Source of the DNA: Syntrophales bacterium
GTDB lineage: Bacteria > Desulfobacterota > Syntrophia > Syntrophales > UBA2210
Length of the DNA stretch: 64,000 nt
Assembly: GCA_023230565.1 (NCBI GenBank)
Contig: JALNXD010000002.1
Location: 75,353 to 139,352 of the forward strand
Direction: 5' to 3'
A program made the position numbers and the translations under genes. Numbering within the stretch: position 1 is the stretch's first letter; each line of letters opens with the position of its first letter. Below, one piece after another: positions 17,710 through 25,881 of this stretch. Below the pieces are notes generated by a model, which was not told where the DNA came from, ran no database searches, and was given only the letters and a program-made list of their open reading frames with translations.

Positions 17710-18132
17710 ATGAAAAGGTTTATAGTAATGATTGTCGCTGCAACATTTATACTCGCACCTGTATGTGTCCTTGCGGCTGAAATGACAGGCAGCATTCAGG
17801 GACTTACTTGTGTGACGCAGGGAAGGGTGTGTCCTGTCGGAATGGAAGATCCTGTAATTGCGGCTGAAGAAGTTTTCGTACTCCTGGTTGATGCCGCGCA
17901 AGAAAAATACTATTTTATTCCAAATGTCGACAGAGCAGTTCTTGCCCGGCACATCAATGAACAGGTAAAAGTCGTGGGCACTGTCAATGAGAGACTTAAA
18001 TCTATCAAGGCAGATGAATTATACACGATGACCACTGATAATAACTGGAAAAAGGTGTATACCACCGACTGGCGAGACGATATTTACAGGGACTTTTCTC
18101 AAATGGGTGCTCGCCCTGTACCGGACAATTAG
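17710..18132 (+). CDS. exported protein of unknown function
   Basis: This 140-residue protein starts with a signal peptide (MKRFIVMIVAATFILAPVCVLA, cleavage after about residue 22). The mature part begins AEMTGSIQGLTCVTQGRVC, holds two cysteines eight residues apart, and continues with LLVDAAQEKYYFIPNVDRAVL and INEQVKVVGTVNERLKSIKAD, which has the strand pattern of a small OB-like or beta-barrel domain. The start is certain: AAGGAGG stands 7 nt before the ATG at 17710. A perfect terminator follows the stop. It is likely periplasmic, perhaps related to metal or redox handling, given the periplasmic thioredoxin next to it. Function unknown. Confidence 0.8.
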   Translation: MKRFIVMIVAATFILAPVCVLAAEMTGSIQGLTCVTQGRVCPVGMEDPVIAAEEVFVLLVDAAQEKYYFIPNVDRAVLARHINEQVKVVGTVNERLKSIKADELYTMTTDNNWKKVYTTDWRDDIYRDFSQMGARPVPDN

Positions 18133-18146
18133 TAACGGAACGGGGC

Positions 18147-18189
18147 ATAAACCCCCGGATATTGTGATCCGGGGGTTTATCCTCTTTTT
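18147..18189 (+). terminator. rho-independent terminator
   Basis: A perfect 14-bp stem (ATAAACCCCCGGAT / ATCCGGGGGTTTAT) with a 6-nt loop ATTGTG is followed by CCTCTTTTTA. It ends the transcript of the exported protein at 17710-18132. Confidence 0.92.
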
Positions 18190-18253
18190 ACTCACTTCTC
18201 TCTAAAATTCACCCGGTCCCTTACTTCCGGCCCTCGGGTAAAAAGGAGATTTC

Positions 18254-18829
18254 ATGAGAAAAAATATTATTGCCCTTGTAGTTATTACAATATTTTTGGT
18301 TTTCATCTCTGGCAAAATCAACTGGGCCGCTCAGGATCTTGCAGCAGGCGATCACATTCCGCCTTTAACGCTTTCGACACCCGCCGATGAATCCCAGCGT
18401 GCATATTTAGGTATATCGCATGATAAAAGTTTCCTGCTTCCCGATATCAAAGCAGAGGTACTCATTATAGAAATTTTCAGCATGTATTGCCCGCACTGTC
18501 AAAGAGAAGCAGCTAAAATCAATGATCTTTATTATCTCATGGAAAATACCCCCGAGGTAAAAGGAAAGATAAAAATAATCGGTATCGGCGCAGGGAATGA
18601 TGACTATGAAGTAAAATACTTCAAGAAAAAATACAATGTACCCTTCCCATTATTCAGTGATAAAAAATTTAATATCCATGAAAAACTCGGATCGGTAGGT
18701 ACGCCATATTTTTTTGCCGTACGGCTCACTGGTGATAAATCCGGTCTGATACTTCATACAAAAAAAGGAGGATTTGAAAGCCCCCAGGAATTTCTGAGTA
18801 CAGTTATGAAAAAAGCTGCATTGGAATAA
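18254..18829 (+). CDS. periplasmic TlpA-like thioredoxin-fold protein
   Basis: The 191-residue product has an N-terminal membrane or signal segment (about residues 5-26, IIALVVITIFLVFIS) and a thioredoxin/AhpC-TSA-like domain: GDHIPPLTLSTPADES, the redox motif EIFSMYCPHCQREA (CPHC, about residues 77-80), a YNVPFPLFSD stretch and the cis-proline segment VGTPYFFAVRL. CPHC centres are typical of DsbA-like oxidising proteins, whereas TlpA proteins are usually reductants, so the direction of disulfide exchange is unclear. It would act on the periplasmic side. The ATG follows AAAAGGAG. It has its own transcript after the terminator at 18147-18189. Confidence 0.85.
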   Translation: MRKNIIALVVITIFLVFISGKINWAAQDLAAGDHIPPLTLSTPADESQRAYLGISHDKSFLLPDIKAEVLIIEIFSMYCPHCQREAAKINDLYYLMENTPEVKGKIKIIGIGAGNDDYEVKYFKKKYNVPFPLFSDKKFNIHEKLGSVGTPYFFAVRLTGDKSGLILHTKKGGFESPQEFLSTVMKKAALE

Positions 18830-19120
18830 TGCAGCGCAAAAACCCTCCTTCTCCTCAAAGCTGATCGTCTTGGGGATTATTCCCTTTTTAAAACCATGAT
18901 CGGCAATCAGTGCTTTCCGTAAAAGACAGTCAGGCTTTTTTACCTAAAAAATGAAATATCGACCGATGGTTCTTTTACAAACAAAAAAGTAAAAAGACCA
19001 TACGAAAACATTTGGATCTCGGAAAAGAAACGACTCCTTATTTTGCTGCTCGTATCTCTTGGGGCGTTTTATTCGTGAATGTATCACTTGTACAGGCAAT
19101 TCATGTGATGGAGAAGAACG

Positions 19121-20770
19121 ATGGAAGAAAAAATCTACGACCCGGGCGAATGCTATCATTATCAATTAACATTGGATAAACTGCTTCTAACTCCTAAATA
19201 TTACGCGCCTGATCAGGAAATAGTCTATCGTGACCTCAGCAGGCATACATATCGGACATTACTGGAACGAATCCATAGAGAAGCCAGCGGTCTGGAAAAT
19301 CTTGGAATCAAAAGAGGTGATACGGTCTGTATATTCGATTACGACAGTCCGCGATATCTTGAAACGTATTTTGCAGTACCAATGATGGGAGCAGTGATGC
19401 ATATGATGAACTGGCGATCATCGCCGGAACAGATTCTTTATATGATGAATCACGCTCAGGATGATGCCGTTTTGATTCATGAAGATTTTCTTCCTGTCCT
19501 CGAAGAAATCTGGGACCAGCTCTCCACCGTAAAAAAGGTCGTTCTCTTGTCCGACAGCGGTCTTACACCAGATACAGGCATTCCGATTGACAGCGAATAT
19601 GAAGCAATGCTCGCCGGTGCTTCTTCAGACTACCGTTTCCCCGAATTGGATGAAGATTCACGAGCCTCTCTTTTCTATACAACCGGGACGACAGGACTTC
19701 CAAAGGGAGTTCATTTTACTCATAAGCAGCTCATGCTTCATATTATGAGTGCAGCGATAATGACCGGCAGTTTCCATTCTATCGGAAGGTTTCATTCAAA
19801 TGATGTATATATGCCAATTACTCCCATGTTTCATGTTCATGCCTGGTGCTTCCCTTATGTGGCTACTCTTCTTGGAGTCAAACAGGTATATCCCGGTAAA
19901 TATGAACCGACAAAACTTCTTCAGCTTATTCGGGATGAACATGTAACCTTTTCTCACTGTGTTCCTACAGTTCTCCTCATGATCCTCTCTCATCCGATGG
20001 CCGGGGAAATAGATCTTGGCAACTGGAAGGCCATCATCGGCGGATCCATGTTTCCCAAGGGCCTTGCAAAGCAGGCACTTGACAGGGGTGTTCAGGTTTT
20101 TGACGGATATGGTATGTCCGAAACATGCCCTCTTCTCTGTCTTGCAAATTTAAAACCGCATATGATGGACTGGGATAATGATCAAAAATCGGAAATTTTA
20201 ACAAAGACGGGTCTTCCCGTACCGCTCGCCGATCTTAGAATAGTCGATAAAAATGGGGACTTCCTTCCCCACGACGGGAAAACTGCGGGCGAGCTTGTAG
20301 CCCGGACTCCCTGGGCTACGAAGAGCTACTGGAACGAACCTGAAATGACAAAAGAACTGTGGAGGGACGGCTGGCTTCACACTAAAGATATCGCTGTTAT
20401 CGACAATGAAGGATATGTAAAGGTTACTGACAGATTAAAGGATGTAATTAAAACAGGAGGCGAGTGGATTTCCTCACTTGATCTTGAAAATTGCGCAAGC
20501 CAGCATGAAGCGGTTTCCGAGGCGGCAGCCGTTGGAATCCCCGATGAAAAATGGGGTGAAAGACCTGTAATAATGGCCACGCTGAAGGAAGGATTCAAAG
20601 GAAAAGTTAGTGCCGATGAATTGAAGTTATTTATGAAAAAATTCGTTGACGATGGCGTAATTCCCAAATACGGCTTGCCCGATCGATTCGAATTAGTCGA
20701 CGCCATACCAAAAACCAGTGTCGGAAAATTCAATAAAATTGAAATCCGGCGAATCGTGGCGGCAGCATAA
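19121..20770 (+). CDS. AMP-forming acyl-CoA ligase
   Basis: The 549-residue product is an adenylate-forming enzyme. The P-loop motif is LFYTTGTTGLPKGVHFTH (about residues 186-203), the A5 motif is DGYGMSETCP, the A8 hinge is DRLKDVIKTGGEW and the C-terminal lysine motif is PKTSVGKFNK. It activates a carboxylic acid to the acyl-AMP and then acyl-CoA. Length and motifs place it with medium/long-chain fatty acyl-CoA synthetases; the substrate is not determined. ATG follows GGAGAA. About 290 bp upstream are free of genes. It is one of four such ligases in the window and the only one on the plus strand. Confidence 0.92.
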   Translation: MEEKIYDPGECYHYQLTLDKLLLTPKYYAPDQEIVYRDLSRHTYRTLLERIHREASGLENLGIKRGDTVCIFDYDSPRYLETYFAVPMMGAVMHMMNWRSSPEQILYMMNHAQDDAVLIHEDFLPVLEEIWDQLSTVKKVVLLSDSGLTPDTGIPIDSEYEAMLAGASSDYRFPELDEDSRASLFYTTGTTGLPKGVHFTHKQLMLHIMSAAIMTGSFHSIGRFHSNDVYMPITPMFHVHAWCFPYVATLLGVKQVYPGKYEPTKLLQLIRDEHVTFSHCVPTVLLMILSHPMAGEIDLGNWKAIIGGSMFPKGLAKQALDRGVQVFDGYGMSETCPLLCLANLKPHMMDWDNDQKSEILTKTGLPVPLADLRIVDKNGDFLPHDGKTAGELVARTPWATKSYWNEPEMTKELWRDGWLHTKDIAVIDNEGYVKVTDRLKDVIKTGGEWISSLDLENCASQHEAVSEAAAVGIPDEKWGERPVIMATLKEGFKGKVSADELKLFMKKFVDDGVIPKYGLPDRFELVDAIPKTSVGKFNKIEIRRIVAAA

Positions 20771-20948
20771 CCCCTCTCCTTTTCAACCGGGGGTGGCGTA
20801 TCGTCTCTTGATGATTGCCATCCCCGAAACTTTTTTATCACCCTTCATGCCACCCTTTAAAAAAATGTCTCTTTAACCCGGACGTATTCTTTGTTTTTAC
20901 ATGTGCCGGCCTGTTTCCAAGTCTCTCAAATAGACGATGTATTACAAC

Positions 20949-20976
20949 TTGACTGCATCTTTTTCCTAGATATACT
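20949..20976 (+). promoter_or_regulatory. sigma-70 promoter of the ATPase/VWA operon
   Basis: TTGACT (20949-20954) is followed after 16 bp by TATACT (20971-20976), 33 bp before the ATG at 21010. Confidence 0.65.
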
Positions 20977-21009
20977 AAAATATATACAATTATATGCAGG
21001 GAGATCGAT

Positions 21010-22410
21010 ATGCAGGGAAAAAAGCCCCGAACGTTAAGAGAGCTCAAATCAAGAATAAACCGACTTCCGGGAGTCAGAGAAGAAATGCGGGCGAATCTTG
21101 TGAGAAAACTGGCCCTTGGCGAACCTCTGTTTCCGGGTCTTATAGGATACGAAAATACCGTTATACCGGGACTTGTCAATGCCCTTTTATGCGGGCACAA
21201 TATTATTATTCTCGGTGAACGAGGTCAGGGAAAAAGTCGCATAATCAGGCAGATGACCGGTTTCCTCGACGAAGAGATTCCTGTAATTGAAGGATGCCCT
21301 ATCAATGATGATCCTTTTGCCCCTGTGTGCTCCAACTGCAGAAGAATGGCCCACGAATTAGGAGACAACCTTCCCATTGACTATGTCCGCAGGGACAGAA
21401 GATTGATAGAAAAATTAGCGACCTCCGATGTAAGCACTGCCGATCTCATTGGTGAAATTGATCCGATAAAAATAGCAGAAGGAAGAACTCTTGATGATGA
21501 ATCTTCAATTCATTTTGGTCTCATACCGAGAGCGAACCGGGGCATTTTTGCGATTAACGAATTGCCGGATCTTGCGGAGAAGCTCCAGGTTGCCTTTTTT
21601 AATATAATGGAGGAAGGAGACTTTCAGATCAAGGGGTTTCCTTTACGGCTTCCTCTGGATGTTCTGGTAATTGCTACGGCAAATCCGGAAGATTATACCA
21701 GCCGAGGCCGTATCATCACCCCGTTGAAAGACCGCTTCGACGTGCAGCTCAGAACACATTATCCCGCAAAGAGAGAGGATGAAATAGACATAATGGTTCA
21801 GGAAGGCAACCCTCCCGTCCTGAATGGAATAGAAGTCAAAGTTCCTTCGTTCATCAATCAAATTCTATCCGAAATGACTCTTCAGGCGAGGCACAGCACT
21901 GAAATCAATCAGCACTCGGGAGTAAGCTGTCGCATTTCAATACGAGGTTTTGAAACAATTATTGGAAGCGCCATTGCCCGTTGTCTTGCAACAAACGAAT
22001 TGGTAGCCGTGCCGCGCATCACGGATCTTGAATCAATGTACCCTTCCATGCGAGGGAAATTGGAACTTGAATATGAAGTTGAAGAAAAAAAAATAGATCA
22101 AGTCTTGGAAGCTCTGAAATCTTCTGCACTGAAAACTGTGTTTGACGAGCATTTCAATATAGAAAATCTTACCTCGGTAATAAAAGCTTTTTCTAACGGA
22201 ATGTCCGCGGAAGTGTCGCGTATACTTCCTTCTTCGGAGTACCTTGACGGATTTACGGTCATCCCGGGTCTGAAAGAGGCGGTGCAATCCCTTGCAGATC
22301 CTGATGTCCCTGCCGAAGCGGCTTCAGCGATAGAGTTTATTCTCGAAGGGCTTCATCTTTCGAAAAAACTTAATCGAGAAGTGCAAGAAAAAGGGGCAGT
22401 ATACAAATGA
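21010..22410 (+). CDS. MoxR/magnesium chelatase I-like AAA+ ATPase
   Basis: The 466-residue product is an AAA+ protein of the ChlI/MoxR type. Walker A is ILGERGQGKSR (about residues 72-82), Walker B is GIFAINELPDL, where the usual DE is NE, and sensor 1 is VIATANPEDYTSRGRII, followed by the arginine-finger region PLKDRFD. Before Walker B is a CPINDDPFAPVCSNC segment with three cysteines that could bind metal. It is co-translated with a VWA protein (4-bp overlap), the classic MoxR-VWA arrangement in which the pair acts as a metal-dependent chaperone or cofactor inserter. No cobalt or magnesium chelatase large subunit is nearby, so tetrapyrrole metalation is not supported. Confidence 0.85.
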   Translation: MQGKKPRTLRELKSRINRLPGVREEMRANLVRKLALGEPLFPGLIGYENTVIPGLVNALLCGHNIIILGERGQGKSRIIRQMTGFLDEEIPVIEGCPINDDPFAPVCSNCRRMAHELGDNLPIDYVRRDRRLIEKLATSDVSTADLIGEIDPIKIAEGRTLDDESSIHFGLIPRANRGIFAINELPDLAEKLQVAFFNIMEEGDFQIKGFPLRLPLDVLVIATANPEDYTSRGRIITPLKDRFDVQLRTHYPAKREDEIDIMVQEGNPPVLNGIEVKVPSFINQILSEMTLQARHSTEINQHSGVSCRISIRGFETIIGSAIARCLATNELVAVPRITDLESMYPSMRGKLELEYEVEEKKIDQVLEALKSSALKTVFDEHFNIENLTSVIKAFSNGMSAEVSRILPSSEYLDGFTVIPGLKEAVQSLADPDVPAEAASAIEFILEGLHLSKKLNREVQEKGAVYK

Positions 22411-23999
22411 GATATTTTATTTACAAGAAGTGGGACGGCACTCAAAAGCCGTTGTCAGAGGCAAGAAAGAAAAATATTGCTGATACGTTCATGGAAAATA
22501 TCCTGAAAGGCATGTCACCGGAAAGTTCTATGGCGAGCATGTTCTGGGAGGGGTTCTCTCTGGCGGGTATGGATTTCAGGGTGATGGGGCTTGAAGAAAT
22601 GCTGAACGAGTTGACGGAAGTGAAAGATCAACTTTTTAACAAGTACTCTCTCGAAGGCATTTTTGACACTCCCATTGAAGATGTGAAAAGTCTGATTTCA
22701 AAAGAAAATATTGCAAGGGCCGAACTGGGGAAACCCGAACTTCCGTATTACGAACAACTGCCTTCAGGCCTGATCGAAAAAATGCGCCGTCTCGAACGAG
22801 AAACCTTTTTCGACCGCGAAAGTGAAGAAATTTTTGATTCATGGCAATTGCGGCGGGGAGATATCACCGAACTTTATGATTTTTACAGCAACTGGAATCA
22901 AAAATTTAAAGGGGAAGAACGATTGGATTTCGATCAGGCTCTGGAGCTTATGCGCCGAATGAACGATATCGATACGTTGCGGCACAAAATAATGGAGGGA
23001 AAGTTCGGAGAAATCGATCCGGAGAAAATATCCGGTCTTTTAGGTCAAAAAGCGGGCGATTCAATGAGTATACTTCTTCAACTTCCCCGTATTGTCACGA
23101 ATACGGGAATTGCCTCTGTCGACAGAAGCGGGTTGCATATTACTCCGAGGGGAATCAGACGTTTGGGTGAGCTGGCGTTCAGTGGATTGGATAACCGGAT
23201 GAAACGGGATAGAACGGGAGATCACCAGGCGAATTCCTATTCCGGGGGCGAAATCGAACCGGATTCTTCACGCCCCTATCAATACGGTGATAGAATGGAT
23301 CTCGATATTACGAAAACTATTATTACGGCTATTTCACACAGAAAAGCCGCAGGCGGAAGCGTCACTCTTTCAGCCGAAGATTTTCATGTACGGCAACGAG
23401 AAGGGCAAACTATTTCAACGACAGTGGTACTTCTCGATCTTTCGTGGTCCATGGCCTGGGAAGGCCGTTTTGAAGCTGCAAAAAAGGTCGCATTGGCACT
23501 TAATCATTATATTAGAACCCGTTTTCCCAACGATCGCCTCCATATAATAGGATTTTCCACTTTGGCCAGAGAGCTGAAAGGCCGTGAACTTGCCCTCATT
23601 ACCTGGGATAACGAGCATCCCTTTACGAATTTGCAAGATGGACTTCGGATGGCAATGAAACTTATCAAGAATAGCGGCTCTCGAAATAATCGAGTCATCG
23701 TTATCACAGACGGACAACCTACTGCATACTTTTCAGGAAAGCATCTTCATGTGGAACTTCCCAATAATACTCTCGGTATCAGTCCAAATGCCTGTAAAGC
23801 CACTTTGGCTGAAATACGGAAAGTAACCGCGCAGGGAATGCAAATCGATACATTCATGCTCGATACTACACCTGCCCTGGTTGAGTTTACCCGACAACTT
23901 TCGAAACTCAATGGAGGAAAAGCGGTAATCTGTCAACCTGACAATCTTGGAGAGCTGATTCTGGTTGAAGAAATTCGCAGACGCCGGGGGAGAATCTGA
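22407..23999 (+). CDS. VWA-domain partner of the MoxR-like ATPase
   Basis: The 530-residue product has a helical, charged N-terminal two thirds and a C-terminal von Willebrand A domain. The MIDAS motif DxSxS is seen in VVLLDLSWSMAWEG (about residues 341-354), with the later MIDAS aspartate in VIVITDGQPTAYF. Such proteins bind a divalent metal at the MIDAS and recruit a client to the partner ATPase, as BchD, CoxE and ViaA do. Start ATGA overlaps the ATPase stop, so expression is coupled. There is no signal peptide; it is cytoplasmic. The client is unknown since no obvious metalloenzyme gene is adjacent. Confidence 0.85.
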   Translation: MRYFIYKKWDGTQKPLSEARKKNIADTFMENILKGMSPESSMASMFWEGFSLAGMDFRVMGLEEMLNELTEVKDQLFNKYSLEGIFDTPIEDVKSLISKENIARAELGKPELPYYEQLPSGLIEKMRRLERETFFDRESEEIFDSWQLRRGDITELYDFYSNWNQKFKGEERLDFDQALELMRRMNDIDTLRHKIMEGKFGEIDPEKISGLLGQKAGDSMSILLQLPRIVTNTGIASVDRSGLHITPRGIRRLGELAFSGLDNRMKRDRTGDHQANSYSGGEIEPDSSRPYQYGDRMDLDITKTIITAISHRKAAGGSVTLSAEDFHVRQREGQTISTTVVLLDLSWSMAWEGRFEAAKKVALALNHYIRTRFPNDRLHIIGFSTLARELKGRELALITWDNEHPFTNLQDGLRMAMKLIKNSGSRNNRVIVITDGQPTAYFSGKHLHVELPNNTLGISPNACKATLAEIRKVTAQGMQIDTFMLDTTPALVEFTRQLSKLNGGKAVICQPDNLGELILVEEIRRRRGRI

Positions 24000-24102
24000 A
24001 TCGGTATGAATCCATACCTGTTTCTGGAACAATCGACTGAAGAAATTTTATTTTGTGTGCGATAGAGAAACGTCACGTATTCCATTTATGAAGCTGGAAC
24101 CA

Positions 24103-24129
24103 GGCGGAACCGGGCATGCCGGAACCGCC
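24103..24129. terminator. hairpin between converging genes
   Basis: GGCGG-AA-CCGG-gcatg-CCGG-AA-CCGCC forms a two-part stem just past the stop of the minus-strand gene at 24139 and about 100 bp after the VWA gene. No T-run follows on either strand, so terminator function is uncertain. Confidence 0.4.
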
Positions 24130-24138
24130 GAATATATG

Positions 24139-24972
24139 TCAAAACACCTGCAAATAGGCAGGAAGTTCCTCCTCTTCCTTTCCTTGAAAGCTGCAGAGAA
24201 GCTGGCATGTTTTACAAGGTGTTTTCGTTGCAGGCAGGACGGGTTCTCCCTTGATTTCTTCTATCAGATCCATGCAATCATTGACGTCATCGTCATCTCC
24301 CTCTATTACGATCGTAACCGATCCTTCACTGCCGCCATATCCTCCTGATCCAAAATGAACCGCGTCTATGTCAAAAAGATCCTGGAGGGCATCCAGTTCC
24401 GTATAGACTATACCATCTGCGACACATACCATTCCCACTCTGGCCCCTATGCTTCGTTCGATTGCGAGAATCCCGCCCATGCGTGAAGCTTCTTCCACCG
24501 ATGCAATCATTTTTTCCAGTCCCACCGGATACACTACCATTCCGCCTCTGGCCTGCATAGGCAAGTAGAATTCGCCCATCGTTCCCCCGACAGGACTTGC
24601 CATATACACGCCTATTTTTCCTTGAGGATCAATCGCGTTGGCTCCTTTGAGGAGGATATCTCCCGGGCCGAGCCTGTCGAGTATGCTCGAAGGTTCTACA
24701 TCGAGAACTTCTCCTTTGTGGAATACAACCGGCTGAAGCCTTATTCCTTGACCCAGAGCACAGAGGACTCCACCGATAACCTGTCCGGCGACATATTTCT
24801 CTTTTTCGATTTTTTCTCCGAGAAGTTCCTCTGCAATATAGGCGTTGGTCGAGCCGCGCCCTACTATCAGGTATCCTTCATTCATGGCCTCCTGGACCTC
24901 AGGCATCGAGGATATTCCTTTTGCGATCAAACGTTTCGATTCTGACGGTGTCAACGTAAACAGGGCCTGCAT
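24139..24972 (-). CDS. conserved protein of unknown function with C-terminal cysteines
   Basis: I do not recognise this 277-residue protein. The N-terminus (LTPSESKRLIAKGISSMPEVQEAMNEG) is helical, followed by GYLIVGRGSTNAYIAEELLG and a glycine-rich alpha/beta middle (GPGDILLKGANAIDP, MASPVGGTMGEFYLP, ARGGMVVYPVGLEK), a pattern of phosphate- or nucleotide-binding loops. The C-terminus has a cysteine group PCKTCQLLC. No signal peptide or membrane segment is visible. The gene stands alone, with ATG at 24972 preceded by GGAGG on the minus strand. It looks like a well-folded soluble enzyme or cofactor-binding protein. Confidence 0.8.
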   Translation of the reverse strand: MQALFTLTPSESKRLIAKGISSMPEVQEAMNEGYLIVGRGSTNAYIAEELLGEKIEKEKYVAGQVIGGVLCALGQGIRLQPVVFHKGEVLDVEPSSILDRLGPGDILLKGANAIDPQGKIGVYMASPVGGTMGEFYLPMQARGGMVVYPVGLEKMIASVEEASRMGGILAIERSIGARVGMVCVADGIVYTELDALQDLFDIDAVHFGSGGYGGSEGSVTIVIEGDDDDVNDCMDLIEEIKGEPVLPATKTPCKTCQLLCSFQGKEEEELPAYLQVF

Positions 24973-25180
24973 ATCAACCTCCTATTTGAGTGTTTTGCTG
25001 TACGCATGGGTTCCCGCACAGGGTATTTTCGCTCTCGCATTTTCGATTAAGAATGCCACTATATCATCTTTTATTCTCTTTTCGCAAAGTATTGCGCTCT
25101 TCTTGCAATGAAATTTCAAAGAAGATAAAAGTAAATTATTCTCTCGAAGAGAATTCCAATAAAAGGGAGGATCTCATATT

Positions 25181-25798
25181 GTGAAACTTATACTGGTCAG
25201 ACACGGTCAGACACGATGGAATATCGAAAAGCGGGTACAGGGTATCAGCGATATCGAATTGTGCAACAGGGGACTTGCCCAGGCGGGAAATCTGGCGCTG
25301 GCTCTCAGCAGGGAAAAAATCGAGGCAATATGTTCCAGCCCCCTGAAGCGGGCTCTTCAAACGGCCCGGACGATCAACGGCTTTCACCGGCTCCCGATAG
25401 AAGAAGACCAAAACCTCATTGAGCTTAATCAAGGAGATTTCGAAGGGCTGACATTTCCTGAAATCATAAAAAATCATGGCGGATTTCTTACACAGTGGAT
25501 GGCTGATCCTGCATCAGTAGTTATGCCTAATGGAGAATCACTCGAACAGTTGCAGAAGAGAACATGGACTTCAGTAGAAAGGATCCTTGCACACGGGAAA
25601 AATACAGTGATTGTTTCTCATAGTTTTGCGATTTCAACCATTCTTTGTAAAATACAGGGAATCGATCTCCGGTTCATCCGTCAGCTGCATGTCGATTTGG
25701 CTTCAAGAACCGCCATTCAGTTCACAGGGGGTAAAAGCCGGATACTTTTTATGAATGATATCGAATACCTCAAGGGTTGTGAAAAAATAGAGGATTAA
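25181..25798 (+). CDS. histidine phosphatase (phosphoglycerate mutase-like)
   Basis: The 205-residue product begins with the phosphohistidine motif LILVRHGQTRWN and has the second arginine/glutamate motif in ICSSPLKRALQTAR and the C-terminal histidine in TVIVSHSFAIST. These are the four catalytic elements (RHG, R, E, H) of the histidine phosphatase superfamily. Family members include dPGM, CobC (alpha-ribazole phosphatase) and broad phosphatases; the short length fits CobC/PhoE types rather than glycolytic mutase. Translation starts at GTG, with GGGAGG 10 nt upstream. The gene converges with the CysRS-like gene. The substrate is unknown. Confidence 0.88.
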   Translation: MKLILVRHGQTRWNIEKRVQGISDIELCNRGLAQAGNLALALSREKIEAICSSPLKRALQTARTINGFHRLPIEEDQNLIELNQGDFEGLTFPEIIKNHGGFLTQWMADPASVVMPNGESLEQLQKRTWTSVERILAHGKNTVIVSHSFAISTILCKIQGIDLRFIRQLHVDLASRTAIQFTGGKSRILFMNDIEYLKGCEKIED

Positions 25799-25881
25799 AT
25801 ATTCTATAAAAAGCCTGGAACCGACCATTCGTAAATCAGGTTCGGGCATTCACGCCTTTAATGAAAAGCAGTTACATACAT

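Noticed and set aside
19016..19078. A short frame reading like the first helix of an MFS transporter (EKRLLILLLVSLGAFYS).
   Set aside because: It stops after about 20 codons with no ribosome site and no continuation in another frame; chance or a worn relic.
20771..20806. ACCCC...GGGGGT after the ligase gene as a terminator.
   Set aside because: The stem is only five to six base pairs with a long loop and no T-run.
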